Origin: Streptomyces sp. NBC_01439 | GTDB taxonomy: Bacteria; Actinomycetota; Actinomycetes; Streptomycetales; Streptomycetaceae | Reading direction: 5' to 3' | Length of the DNA stretch: 64,000 bases | Assembly: GCF_036227605.1 (NCBI RefSeq) | Contig: NZ_CP109487.1 | Span: 9,101,001-9,165,000 of the forward strand | Translations under genes and position numbers: made by a program | Notes under the pieces: generated by a model | Seen by the model: only the letters and a program-made list of their open reading frames with translations | Told to the model about the DNA's origin: nothing | Database searches by the model: none | Part shown: one piece after another, positions 1-6,821 of the stretch | Position numbering within the stretch: the stretch's first letter is position 1 | Layout of the letters: each line of letters starts with the position of its first letter

Positions 1-1724
1 CGGACCTCGCCCGTGACGGTGTCGGTCTGCACCTCCGCGAAGTGGGCGCCGAACGCGTGCCTGGCGTACGGGGACTTCTGCTTGGCGGAGGCCGTCGTAT
101 CGGCCGGGACGGACACTCCGGCTTCCGGGATCGGGCCGGGGCGGCGGGCGAGCAGGGCGACCAGGCTCGTGCAGGCGTCGTGGACCGCCCAGCCCCAGGA
201 GGCCGTACCGGCCGAGCCGCCGGCCACCGAGCCCTGCGGCAGTGCGGAGTGCCCGATCTCCACCGCCACCCGGTCCAGGGTGACCCGTAGCGCGTCGGCG
301 GCGATCTGCGCCAGGACCGTACGGGCGCCGGTGCCGAGGTCCGTGGCGTTGGTCTGCACGAGGTAGGTGCCGTCGGGGAAGGCGTGCGCCCGCGCCGAGG
401 AGGGGGCGACGTACACCGGGTAGGTGGCGGCGGCGACCCCGGTGCCGATCAGCAACGGGCCGTCCCGGCGCGGCGTGCGGTGCGCGGCCCAGTCGAACCG
501 GGCGGCCCCCTCGCGCAGGCATTCCACCAGATGGCGGCTGCTGAACGGGTGGCCGCTGTCGGGCTCTGCCCCGGGCTCGTTCCGGACGCGCAACTCGACC
601 GGGTCGATGCCGAGGGCGCAGGCCAGCTCGTCCATGGCCGATTCCAGCGCGTACATGCCGGGACACTCGCCGGGTGCCCGCATCCAGGAGGGCGTGGGGA
701 CGTCGAGGGGCACGACGCGGTGGGTGGTGAGGAGGGCCGGCGCGGCGTACATGACCCGGGCGGGGACGGCGGCCTGTTCGACGAACTCCCGGACGCGGGA
801 GGTGTGGGTGGTGACCTCGTGGGCGAGGGCGGTGAGCGTGCCGTCCGTACGTGCGCCCAGGCGTACGCGGTGCAGGGTGGGCGCCCGGTGTCCGACGACG
901 GCCGCGAGGTGGCGCCGGGGCAGGGCGAGGGTGACGGGGCGGCCGGTGTGCCGTGCGGCCATGACGGCGAGGACGACGTGCGGGCGGGGGGTGCCCTTGC
1001 AGCCGAAGGCACCGCCGACGTGCTCGGAGACCACCGTGACACGGTCCGTGGGCAACTCGAAGAGGGCGGCCAGTGTCGAGCGTACGAATCCGGATCCCTG
1101 GCTGGAGTCGTACACGGTCAGGGTTCCGGCGTCGGCGTCCCAGTGGGCGGTGGCGGCGTGCGGCTCCATGGGGTGGTTGTGCAGCGGCGGTACGGCGTAC
1201 GCGCAGTCCACGCGCACCGGCGCGGCGGCGAACGCGGCGGCCGCGTCGCCCTTCTCGCGGTGGCCCGGATAGCCGCCGTTGACCTGCTCGGGGGTGTAGG
1301 CGGCCGGGTGGCCGGCGTGCAGCACGGCATCGTGCGGCTCGGCGTCGTAGCGGACGCGGACGGCCGCGGCAGCGGCCCGGGCGGCCTCCGGGGTTTCGGC
1401 TACGGCCAGGGCCACGTACCAGCCGCGGTGGGGGACTTCGGGGTCCTGGAGCACGCGGAGGGTGGGGTCGTCGGAGGGGCCCAGCCGGGGCGCGTCGTAG
1501 GGCGTGAGGACGTCGAGGACGCCGGGCAGCGCGAGCGCGGCGGCGGTGTCGACGGCGGTGACGCGTCCGCGGGCCACGGCGGCGGGCACCGGCCATGCGT
1601 ACGCCCGGTCCGGCAGGGCGTACTCGGCCGCGTAGCGGGCCCTTCCCGTGACCTTCTCCCGGCCCTCCAGGCGGGTGGCGGGACTGCCGAGGGAGGGCGC
1701 CGGGGCGGCGGGGCTGGAGTCCAT
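1..1724 (-). CDS. Xanthine dehydrogenase family, molybdopterin-binding subunit (C-terminus beyond window)
   Basis: This is the large catalytic subunit of a molybdenum hydroxylase (xanthine/aldehyde oxidoreductase family), which hydroxylates N-heterocycles or aldehydes. About 574 residues of an expected 700 or more are visible; the C-terminal end with the active-site Glu lies outside the window. The N-terminus begins MDSSPAAPAP and reaches the hammerhead domain (SPATRLEGREKVTGRARYAA) by residue 13. The molybdopterin-loop motif GGAFGCKG and the segment MRAPGECPGMYALESAMDE are typical of the family. It is the last gene of a three-gene minus-strand operon ([2Fe-2S], FAD, Mo), 39 bp after the FAD gene. 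Substrate cannot be told from sequence. Confidence 0.93.
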   Translation of the reverse strand, partial: MDSSPAAPAPSLGSPATRLEGREKVTGRARYAAEYALPDRAYAWPVPAAVARGRVTAVDTAAALALPGVLDVLTPYDAPRLGPSDDPTLRVLQDPEVPHRGWYVALAVAETPEAARAAAAAVRVRYDAEPHDAVLHAGHPAAYTPEQVNGGYPGHREKGDAAAAFAAAPVRVDCAYAVPPLHNHPMEPHAATAHWDADAGTLTVYDSSQGSGFVRSTLAALFELPTDRVTVVSEHVGGAFGCKGTPRPHVVLAVMAARHTGRPVTLALPRRHLAAVVGHRAPTLHRVRLGARTDGTLTALAHEVTTHTSRVREFVEQAAVPARVMYAAPALLTTHRVVPLDVPTPSWMRAPGECPGMYALESAMDELACALGIDPVELRVRNEPGAEPDSGHPFSSRHLVECLREGAARFDWAAHRTPRRDGPLLIGTGVAAATYPVYVAPSSARAHAFPDGTYLVQTNATDLGTGARTVLAQIAADALRVTLDRVAVEIGHSALPQGSVAGGSAGTASWGWAVHDACTSLVALLARRPGPIPEAGVSVPADTTASAKQKSPYARHAFGAHFAEVQTDTVTGEV

Positions 1725-1763
1725 GGCGGGTCCTCGCGATCGGGGGCGGGGCGGAGGGCGTCT

Positions 1764-2771
1764 TCAGGGGCGGGAGCCGCGGGAGGGGGGACTCCCGGAA
1801 AGGGAGTGGAGTACGTCGCGGGCGAGGCTGCGGGCGAGGGGGACCTTGAAGGCGTTGTCGTGCAGCGGCTCCGCCGAGTTGAGCTCGGCCTCGACGGCCT
1901 CCCGTACGGCGCTCTCGGTGGGCGCGGCGCCCAGCAACCGTTCCTCGGCGGCGGTGGCGCGCCAGGGGCGGTGGGCGAGCCCGCCGAAGGCGAGCGCGAC
2001 ATCGCGGACGCGTCCCCCGGAGACGTCGAGCACGGCGGCGACGGAGACGAGCGCGAAGGCGTACGAGGCGCGGTCGCGGGCCTTGCGGTAGCGCGACGGG
2101 AGGCCGGCGCGGTCCGGCGGGAGCGTGACCGCAGTGACGATCTCGCCGGGCTCGATGACGGTGTCCCGTTCGGGGTGGTCGCCCGGCAGCCGGTGGAAAG
2201 CGGTCGCGAGTACCGTACGGGCGCCGTCGGGGCCCTGGAGCTCGACGGCCGCGTCGAGCGCGACGAGCGCCACCGCCATGTCGGACGGGTGGGTGGCGAT
2301 GCACTGCGGGGAGTGGCCGAGGACGGCGTGGTCCCGGTGGACTCCGTCACGGGCGCCGCAGCCGGAGCCGGGCTCCCGCTTGTTGCAGGGCTTGGCCACG
2401 TCCTGGAAGTAGGGGCAGCGGGTGCGCTGGAGCAGGTTTCCGCCGGTGGTTGCGACGTTGCGCAGCTGGGCCGAGGCACCGGCCAGGAGCGCCTGGGACA
2501 GGACGGGGTAGCGGGTGCGGACGAGGGGGTGGAGCGCGAGGTCGCTGCCCCGTACCCCGGAGCCGATCCGCAGGCCGCCGTCCGCGGTCTCCTCGACGGT
2601 GCCGAGCGGCAGGCCGGCGAGGTCGACGAGGGTGTCGGGGGCTTCGACCCCGAGCTTCATGAGGTCCACGAGGTTGGTGCCGCCGCCGAGGTAGTGGGAG
2701 CCGGGCCGCCCGCCGTGGGCGGCGACGGCCTCGGCGAGACCCGTGGCGCGCACGTACGCGAACGGCTTCAC
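1764..2771 (-). CDS. Xanthine dehydrogenase family, FAD-binding subunit
   Basis: A 335-residue FAD subunit that passes electrons from the Fe-S subunit's partner to the final acceptor. FAD-binding signatures are visible: LGGGTNLVDLM near residue 28 and TTGGNLLQRTRC near residue 108. After the second motif comes an insertion with four cysteines (RCPYF, KPCNK, GCGAR, PQCIA). This insertion resembles the extra [4Fe-4S]-binding loop of 4-hydroxybenzoyl-CoA reductase and PaoB/YagS-type subunits; that assignment is inferred. The start ATG overlaps the stop of the upstream [2Fe-2S] gene by four bases (ATGA), so the two are translationally coupled. Confidence 0.92.
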   Translation of the reverse strand: MKPFAYVRATGLAEAVAAHGGRPGSHYLGGGTNLVDLMKLGVEAPDTLVDLAGLPLGTVEETADGGLRIGSGVRGSDLALHPLVRTRYPVLSQALLAGASAQLRNVATTGGNLLQRTRCPYFQDVAKPCNKREPGSGCGARDGVHRDHAVLGHSPQCIATHPSDMAVALVALDAAVELQGPDGARTVLATAFHRLPGDHPERDTVIEPGEIVTAVTLPPDRAGLPSRYRKARDRASYAFALVSVAAVLDVSGGRVRDVALAFGGLAHRPWRATAAEERLLGAAPTESAVREAVEAELNSAEPLHDNAFKVPLARSLARDVLHSLSGSPPSRGSRP

Positions 2772-3325
2772 GTGACCACCCGTCCGTCACCGGAAGCCCG
2801 GGCCGGGGCAGTGGCCCCCGAGGCTGCGGCCACGTCCCGTACGGCGTCCACGATGCGGGGGTACGCGCCGCATCGGCACAGGTTGCCGCTCATCGCCTCG
2901 GCGATCCCGGAGCGGCTGAGGTCCGCGGCCCCGGGGTCGGCGGCCGCTTCGGCGAGCAGGCCGGCGCCGGAGCAGAGCTGACCGGGCGTGCAGTAGCCGC
3001 ACTGGAAGGCGTCCCGTTCCATGAAGGCCTCCTGCAACGGGTGCAGGCCGCCCGCTCCGTCGCCGCCCAGTCCTTCCACGGTGGTGACCCGGGCGCCGTC
3101 GTGGGCGACGGCGAGCAGGAGGCAGCTGTTGGCCCGCCGGCCGCCGACCAGGACGGTGCAGGCGCCGCACTGGCCGTGGTCGCACCCCTTCTTGGCGCCG
3201 GTCAGGCCGAGGTGCTCCCGCAGCAGGTCCAGGAGGGTGACCCGGTGGTCCACGTCGAGCTCGTACCGCTGGCCGTTCACGTGCAGCCCGACCCCGGAGC
3301 GGGTCTCCTGCATGGGATGCGCCAC
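2768..3325 (-). CDS. Xanthine dehydrogenase family, [2Fe-2S] subunit
   Basis: Small electron-transfer subunit of the molybdenum hydroxylase, 185 residues from the chosen GTG. The plant-ferredoxin-type cluster is GCDHGQCGACTVLV followed by a further Cys (NSCLL). The second, helical-bundle cluster is FQCGYCTPGQ plus NLCRCGAYP. I chose GTG at 3325 because an AAGGGG ribosome site lies about ten bases upstream; the ATG at 3313 is possible. The open frame continues upstream to 3649, but that part is proline/arginine-rich and unlike the family, so it is left out. First gene of the three-gene operon; no molybdenum-insertion chaperone (XdhC type) lies in the window. Confidence 0.92.
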   Translation of the reverse strand: MAHPMQETRSGVGLHVNGQRYELDVDHRVTLLDLLREHLGLTGAKKGCDHGQCGACTVLVGGRRANSCLLLAVAHDGARVTTVEGLGGDGAGGLHPLQEAFMERDAFQCGYCTPGQLCSGAGLLAEAAADPGAADLSRSGIAEAMSGNLCRCGAYPRIVDAVRDVAAASGATAPARASGDGRVVT

Positions 3326-3735
3326 TGGTGCCCCTTCGTCCAGGAATGTCGATAGACCTCCCTCGAATAACCGGCCGGGGCGGATCTCACACCTCCCGTG
3401 TGGTGCAAGCGGGTGCATGCCGGTGGGGCGGCGGGCCGATCCGGCAAGCCGCCGACAGGGCTGTGACCGGGACCGGCCGACGGGCCGCGCCGGCCGCGCC
3501 CGTGGTGCGCCGTCCCCGCGTCCGGGTGCCCGCGGACCCTGCTGACGCTGCCGCGTCCCGGCCGGGACGGGCCGCCGCGGCGGCTTCCCCCGGGGTTTCC
3601 CGGGCGCGTCGGAGTCGGTGAGAACGCCTGCCGCGACGGGCCCGCCCAAGCCGTACGCGGCCCTGGTGGCTTCTCGGCGAAGCCCGTCCCTTCCGCGGCC
3701 TCAGCGCGCGCCGTCGCGTCGCCCCCGGCCCCGTG
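3326..3735. other. Intergenic region upstream of the first molybdenum hydroxylase operon
   Basis: No convincing gene. Because both flanking genes are on the minus strand, it should hold the end of the membrane-protein transcript and the promoter of the hydroxylase operon. Two perfect GC palindromes sit close together: CGTCCCGGCCGGGACG at 3554-3569 and GCCGCCGCGGCGGC at 3571-3584. They could form terminator-like hairpins, but no T-tract follows. I could not pick out a clear -35/-10 pair. Confidence 0.4.
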
Positions 3736-4308
3736 TCACGGGGACCGGTGGTTGAACCAGGCACGGCTTTCCGGCTGGTTCGGGCGGGCGATCGCCAGGA
3801 CCGCCGGCACCAGCCAGGCGAATCCCAGGAGGGGGATCACCTGGAAGAACGCCCAGCTGAAGGGCAGGGCCGTCCACCCGTAGGCGAAGGCGGACACGCG
3901 CAGGTTCTGATGGCGCGTGGGGAATTTGAGGGCGGTGGTGACCCCCCATGCGGAGACCGCGAGGACGAGTAGGCCGACGAACACCACCATCCCGGCGCGG
4001 TCTTCGTCCGCCGTGGTGCAACACGGGGCGGAAGCGTCACCGTCGCCCCAGATGAAAGTGGCGACGGCCACGCTGTTGGTCACCAGGGCGATGCCGAGGA
4101 GGGCCTGCAGCCCGCCCAGGACCATCATCAGTACACGGAGGTTCCTCACGGCGTCCGGCATCCGCGCGCCGGGAGGGATCGACGGGTGGGGGAGTCCCGG
4201 CGCACCGGGACGGCCGGGTCCCAACGGTCCCGCCGGTCTCGGGCCGCCGCTCGCGGGCGACCGCCGCCAAGGCCACCGGCCGCCCGACTTCCCGTTGTCC
4301 CCGCTCAT
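3736..4308 (-). CDS. Small integral membrane protein, proline-rich N-terminus
   Basis: A 190-residue protein of unknown function. Residues 1-49 are basic and proline/glycine-rich and probably cytosolic. From about residue 50 there are four predicted membrane segments: LRVLMMVLGGLQALLGIA, GMVVFVGLLVLAVSAWGV, a third around FAYGWTALPFSWAFFQ, and LLGFAWLVPAVLAIA. A CC pair (APCCTT) sits in the first external loop. The start at 4308 is preceded by GGAAGGA at good spacing, whereas the internal ATG at 4161 has no ribosome site. No family is recognised beyond resemblance to the many small actinomycete membrane proteins. Confidence 0.7.
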   Translation of the reverse strand: MSGDNGKSGGRWPWRRSPASGGPRPAGPLGPGRPGAPGLPHPSIPPGARMPDAVRNLRVLMMVLGGLQALLGIALVTNSVAVATFIWGDGDASAPCCTTADEDRAGMVVFVGLLVLAVSAWGVTTALKFPTRHQNLRVSAFAYGWTALPFSWAFFQVIPLLGFAWLVPAVLAIARPNQPESRAWFNHRSP

Positions 4309-4427
4309 CCTGACGGTCCTTCCCCTGGAAAGGCCTGGCACCTGCGCGCCATGCTCCGGCGGCTCCTGCCGACTGTCCAGCCCGCAATCCGGCCACTGCC
4401 GCCGCACCGTCTTCCGGTCGTACGCCG

Positions 4428-4928
4428 CTACAGGGCGAGTCGGTAGCGGACCTCGGTGAGGGACACCCCGTCGTAGTCGTCGGTTTGGACCGCACCATCG
4501 GCGACATAGCCGGCCCGTTCGTAGAACCGACGCGCCCCGGTGTTGTCGGTGAGCACCCACAGCAGGACCGAACCGAAGCCAAGCGCCGCAGCGTTGGCGT
4601 GCACGGCCCCCAGGAGCGTGCGACCGATGCCGGACCCGATGAGCGAGGGCCGGACGTACAGCGCGTAGAGCTCACCCGCAGCCGTGCGCGAAGGCCCGAA
4701 GCAGGCCCAACCCGTCACTGCGCCGCGGGCGTCCACCGCCACCAGGTCGACCGTGGCCTTGTCCGGCTTCGTGACGTACTGGCGGCGCTGGTGCGCATCC
4801 GCTTCGACCGTCATGCGATCGAGGTAGGACCGGGGCACGATCCCGGCGTACGCGACCTTCCAGCCGGTCACCCGAATCTCCGAGACAGCCGTGACATCGG
4901 CCTCGGTCATCACTCGCACGGTCGACAT
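4428..4928 (-). CDS. GNAT family N-acetyltransferase
   Basis: A 166-residue GCN5-related acetyltransferase that uses acetyl-CoA to acylate an amine. The fold is recognisable from LYALYVRPSLIGSGIGRTLL (motif A, with the pyrophosphate loop GSGIGR near residue 96) and from VLTDNTGARRFYERAGYVAD (motif B), which is the usual C-terminal signature. The start ATG at 4928 gives a typical N-terminus (MSTVRVMTEADVTAVSEIR). Upstream in-frame sequence exists but does not match the family. The substrate cannot be predicted. It lies 40 bp downstream of the disrupted zinc-ribbon ORF and could share its transcript. Confidence 0.88.
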   Translation of the reverse strand: MSTVRVMTEADVTAVSEIRVTGWKVAYAGIVPRSYLDRMTVEADAHQRRQYVTKPDKATVDLVAVDARGAVTGWACFGPSRTAAGELYALYVRPSLIGSGIGRTLLGAVHANAAALGFGSVLLWVLTDNTGARRFYERAGYVADGAVQTDDYDGVSLTEVRYRLAL

Positions 4929-4968
4929 CACCGCACTGTACGAGACCGGTCGCGGAGGGGGTACCCGG

Positions 4969-5310
4969 TCAGTGACCACCGCGGCCGTCTCGGAGCCGGC
5001 GGTCCAGGAACTCGATCAGCCGGGTTTCCGAACGGGCGATACGTTCTCGTTGTTCGCGGGGGAGCGGCGCGAGGACGTCGACGAGGACCCGTTTCCGATG
5101 GACGTACACCATGTTCCCGGAGTAGATCCGGCACCCCGAGCACCAGGCGAATCCGATGCACCGCTCGAAGTGGGATGACTCGGGCGGATGGTGGCGGTAC
5201 TGGTACGAGCGGACGGGCGTCCCGCAGGCGGCGCAGCCCCGTCGGTCCCCGTCGGGGAGCGTGTCCCAGGTTCCGACCTTGCGCCAGTGCCGCCACCCGG
5301 CCGCTGCTCT
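4969..5310 (-). pseudogene. Zinc-ribbon-like small protein lacking a usable start codon
   Basis: The minus-strand frame reads as a coherent protein of about 113 residues: a W-rich opening (HWRKVGTWDTLPDGD), then CAACGTPVRSYQYRHHPPES, CIGFAWCSGCR, and an acidic/basic helical tail ending IEFLDRRLRD. Two CxxC pairs suggest a zinc ribbon. It is preceded in frame by ATG ACG ACG TGA at 5322-5311, so the only nearby ATG is followed by a stop after three codons. No ATG, GTG or TTG lies between that stop and the conserved part. Either it is a recently broken gene, a base has been lost in the sequence, or initiation is unusual. Codon use is normal for the genome. Confidence 0.5.
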
Positions 5311-5350
5311 TCACGTCGTCATGCGGAGGATCCTCGCCCACGCTGCGGCG

Positions 5351-5373
5351 CCCGTCCACCCGTTTTGGACGGG
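5351..5373 (-). terminator. Candidate terminator hairpin after the HAD gene
   Basis: CCCGTCC (5351-5357) pairs with GGACGGG (5367-5373) around a nine-base loop containing TTTT on the plus strand. It lies about 100 bp beyond the HAD phosphatase stop and just upstream of the start-less zinc-ribbon frame. No T-tract is present, as is common in actinomycetes. Confidence 0.35.
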
Positions 5374-5468
5374 GACTCCGCCACGGGACGTGCGACCGAC
5401 CCCCTGGCGAGCGGCCCGGTGATCGCCGGGTGGACCGGTGGTTGCGGCTCGCCCGGTCACGGTGACGG

Positions 5469-6086
5469 TCACGTTCGCAGCGCCGCGGTCGCGTCCCGCA
5501 GCTGGTCGACGTGCCGGTAGTGGATCCCGGTCAGCCCGGCCGCTCGTGCCGCGGCGACGTGGCCGGGAGTGTCGTCGATGAACAGGCACCGCCCCAGCTC
5601 CACTCCCACCGCCTCCGCCGCGGCTTCGAAGACCCGGTGGTCGGGTTTGGCGACGCCGGTGCGGGCGGTGTTGATGACCGCGTCGAACGCGTCGGCCAGC
5701 CCCAGCGCGGTGAGGTCGGCCTCCAGGCGGGTGGTCGCGTTCGACACCAGGACCACCGGCACCCGGCTGCGGATCGCGGTCAGGATCTCCAGGACGGCCC
5801 CATCGACGCGGCCGGTCAGCGCCGCCCAGCCGCCGACGAGATCCTGAGCACGGGCCCCTGACCCGCAGACCTCGGCGAGATCCTCCGCGACGCGCCGGCG
5901 CCACTGTTCGTCACTGATCCGACCGGTGACGGCGGCGTCCAGGAGCTCGGGGCGGAACGCGGCGGACGCGAGCGTGCCCTCGGCCAGTCCGGCCGTGCGG
6001 TCGAGCGCGGCCATCCCATCGGGATCCCACAGGCGCAGGACCCCGTCGAAGTCGCAGAGAACGGCGTCGAAAGGTGCTTCACTCAT
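5469..6086 (-). CDS. HAD superfamily phosphatase
   Basis: A 205-residue haloacid-dehalogenase-fold hydrolase, most likely a phosphatase acting on a small phosphometabolite. Motif I is LCDFDGVL (nucleophile Asp at residue 12). A helical cap follows. Motif II is VLVSNATT near residue 114, motif III the Lys in GVAKPDHRVF, and motif IV CLFIDDTPGHV. All catalytic positions are intact. AAGGAT about eight bases upstream supports the ATG at 6086. It follows the deaminase gene by 24 bp and is probably cotranscribed with it, which would fit a nucleotide-salvage or detoxification role, but that link is only contextual. Confidence 0.9.
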   Translation of the reverse strand: MSEAPFDAVLCDFDGVLRLWDPDGMAALDRTAGLAEGTLASAAFRPELLDAAVTGRISDEQWRRRVAEDLAEVCGSGARAQDLVGGWAALTGRVDGAVLEILTAIRSRVPVVLVSNATTRLEADLTALGLADAFDAVINTARTGVAKPDHRVFEAAAEAVGVELGRCLFIDDTPGHVAAARAAGLTGIHYRHVDQLRDATAALRT

Positions 6087-6110
6087 GATGCAGATCCTTT
6101 CGGACGGCGG

Positions 6111-6536
6111 TCAGGACGGGTCGAGTTGGTGGTCGGCCCAGACGTAGCTCTCGGGGAGCAGGTCGGTGATGGAGAAGGTCCGGGGGGTCCGGGGGTGGTC
6201 GCCCGTCCCGACGATGACCTCGATGGCGGGGAAGTAGTCGAGGAGGACCTGGCGGCATCGGCCGCACGGGGGAAGGATCCCCCGGTCACGGTCGCCCACG
6301 GCGACGATCGTGTCCAGTACGTACGCGCCCTGGGCGGCCGCGGTGCCGATGAGGACCAGCTCGGCGCAGGGACCGCCGGTGAAGTGGTCGGCGTTCACGG
6401 CGGTGATGATCCGGCCGTCCCGGGCGCGGGCCGCGGCAGCCACGGTGTGGTTGTCGCCGCGGCAGCGGGTGCGCGCGACGTGTGTTGCGGCCCGGATGAG
6501 TTCGTGGTCGACGGGGTGAGGAGGTGTGGTGGTCAT
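6111..6536 (-). CDS. Cytidine deaminase family protein
   Basis: A 141-residue zinc-dependent deaminase in the cytidine/blasticidin-S deaminase family, predicted to hydrolyse cytidine-like amines to the oxo form. The zinc-binding motifs are GGPCAELVLIG (Cys and catalytic Glu near residues 56-58) and PPCGRCRQVLLD (two Cys). The short single-domain length matches tetrameric bacterial enzymes. The start is ATG at 6536 (MTTTPPHPVDHELIRAA); the open frame extends far upstream to 9314 but only as an antisense shadow of the hydroxylase gene. Divergent from the fused molybdenum hydroxylase, with 285 bp between them. Confidence 0.9.
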   Translation of the reverse strand: MTTTPPHPVDHELIRAATHVARTRCRGDNHTVAAAARARDGRIITAVNADHFTGGPCAELVLIGTAAAQGAYVLDTIVAVGDRDRGILPPCGRCRQVLLDYFPAIEVIVGTGDHPRTPRTFSITDLLPESYVWADHQLDPS

Positions 6537-6821
6537 CGGCTCTGCCTTCGTTCGGTGTCCGCCGACGTTGCTCCGAGCGACGGACGGTGCGCAAGCGAAT
6601 ATCGCCGACGCCCCGGCCCCGGCCGCGCGGGGCAGTGCGGGAGGCACGAACGGTGCAGGGGTGCCGGATGGGCCCGCCTGTACCTGGCGCACGTTCCGGT
6701 GCCCCGCGACCGCCGGCCGGGCCGGCGCCGACCTGCGCCGGAGCCGCGAGCGCGATATCAAGGAGCGTGAAGGCGCGCGCCAGGTGCGACAGGCGCCACC
6801 CCGCGGTGAGGAGAACGTCTC

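Noticed and set aside
384..2981. 865-codon plus-strand open frame
   Set aside because: It is antisense to the Mo and FAD subunit genes, is Gly/Arg/Val-rich and has no domains. It exists only because GC-rich third positions remove stop codons.
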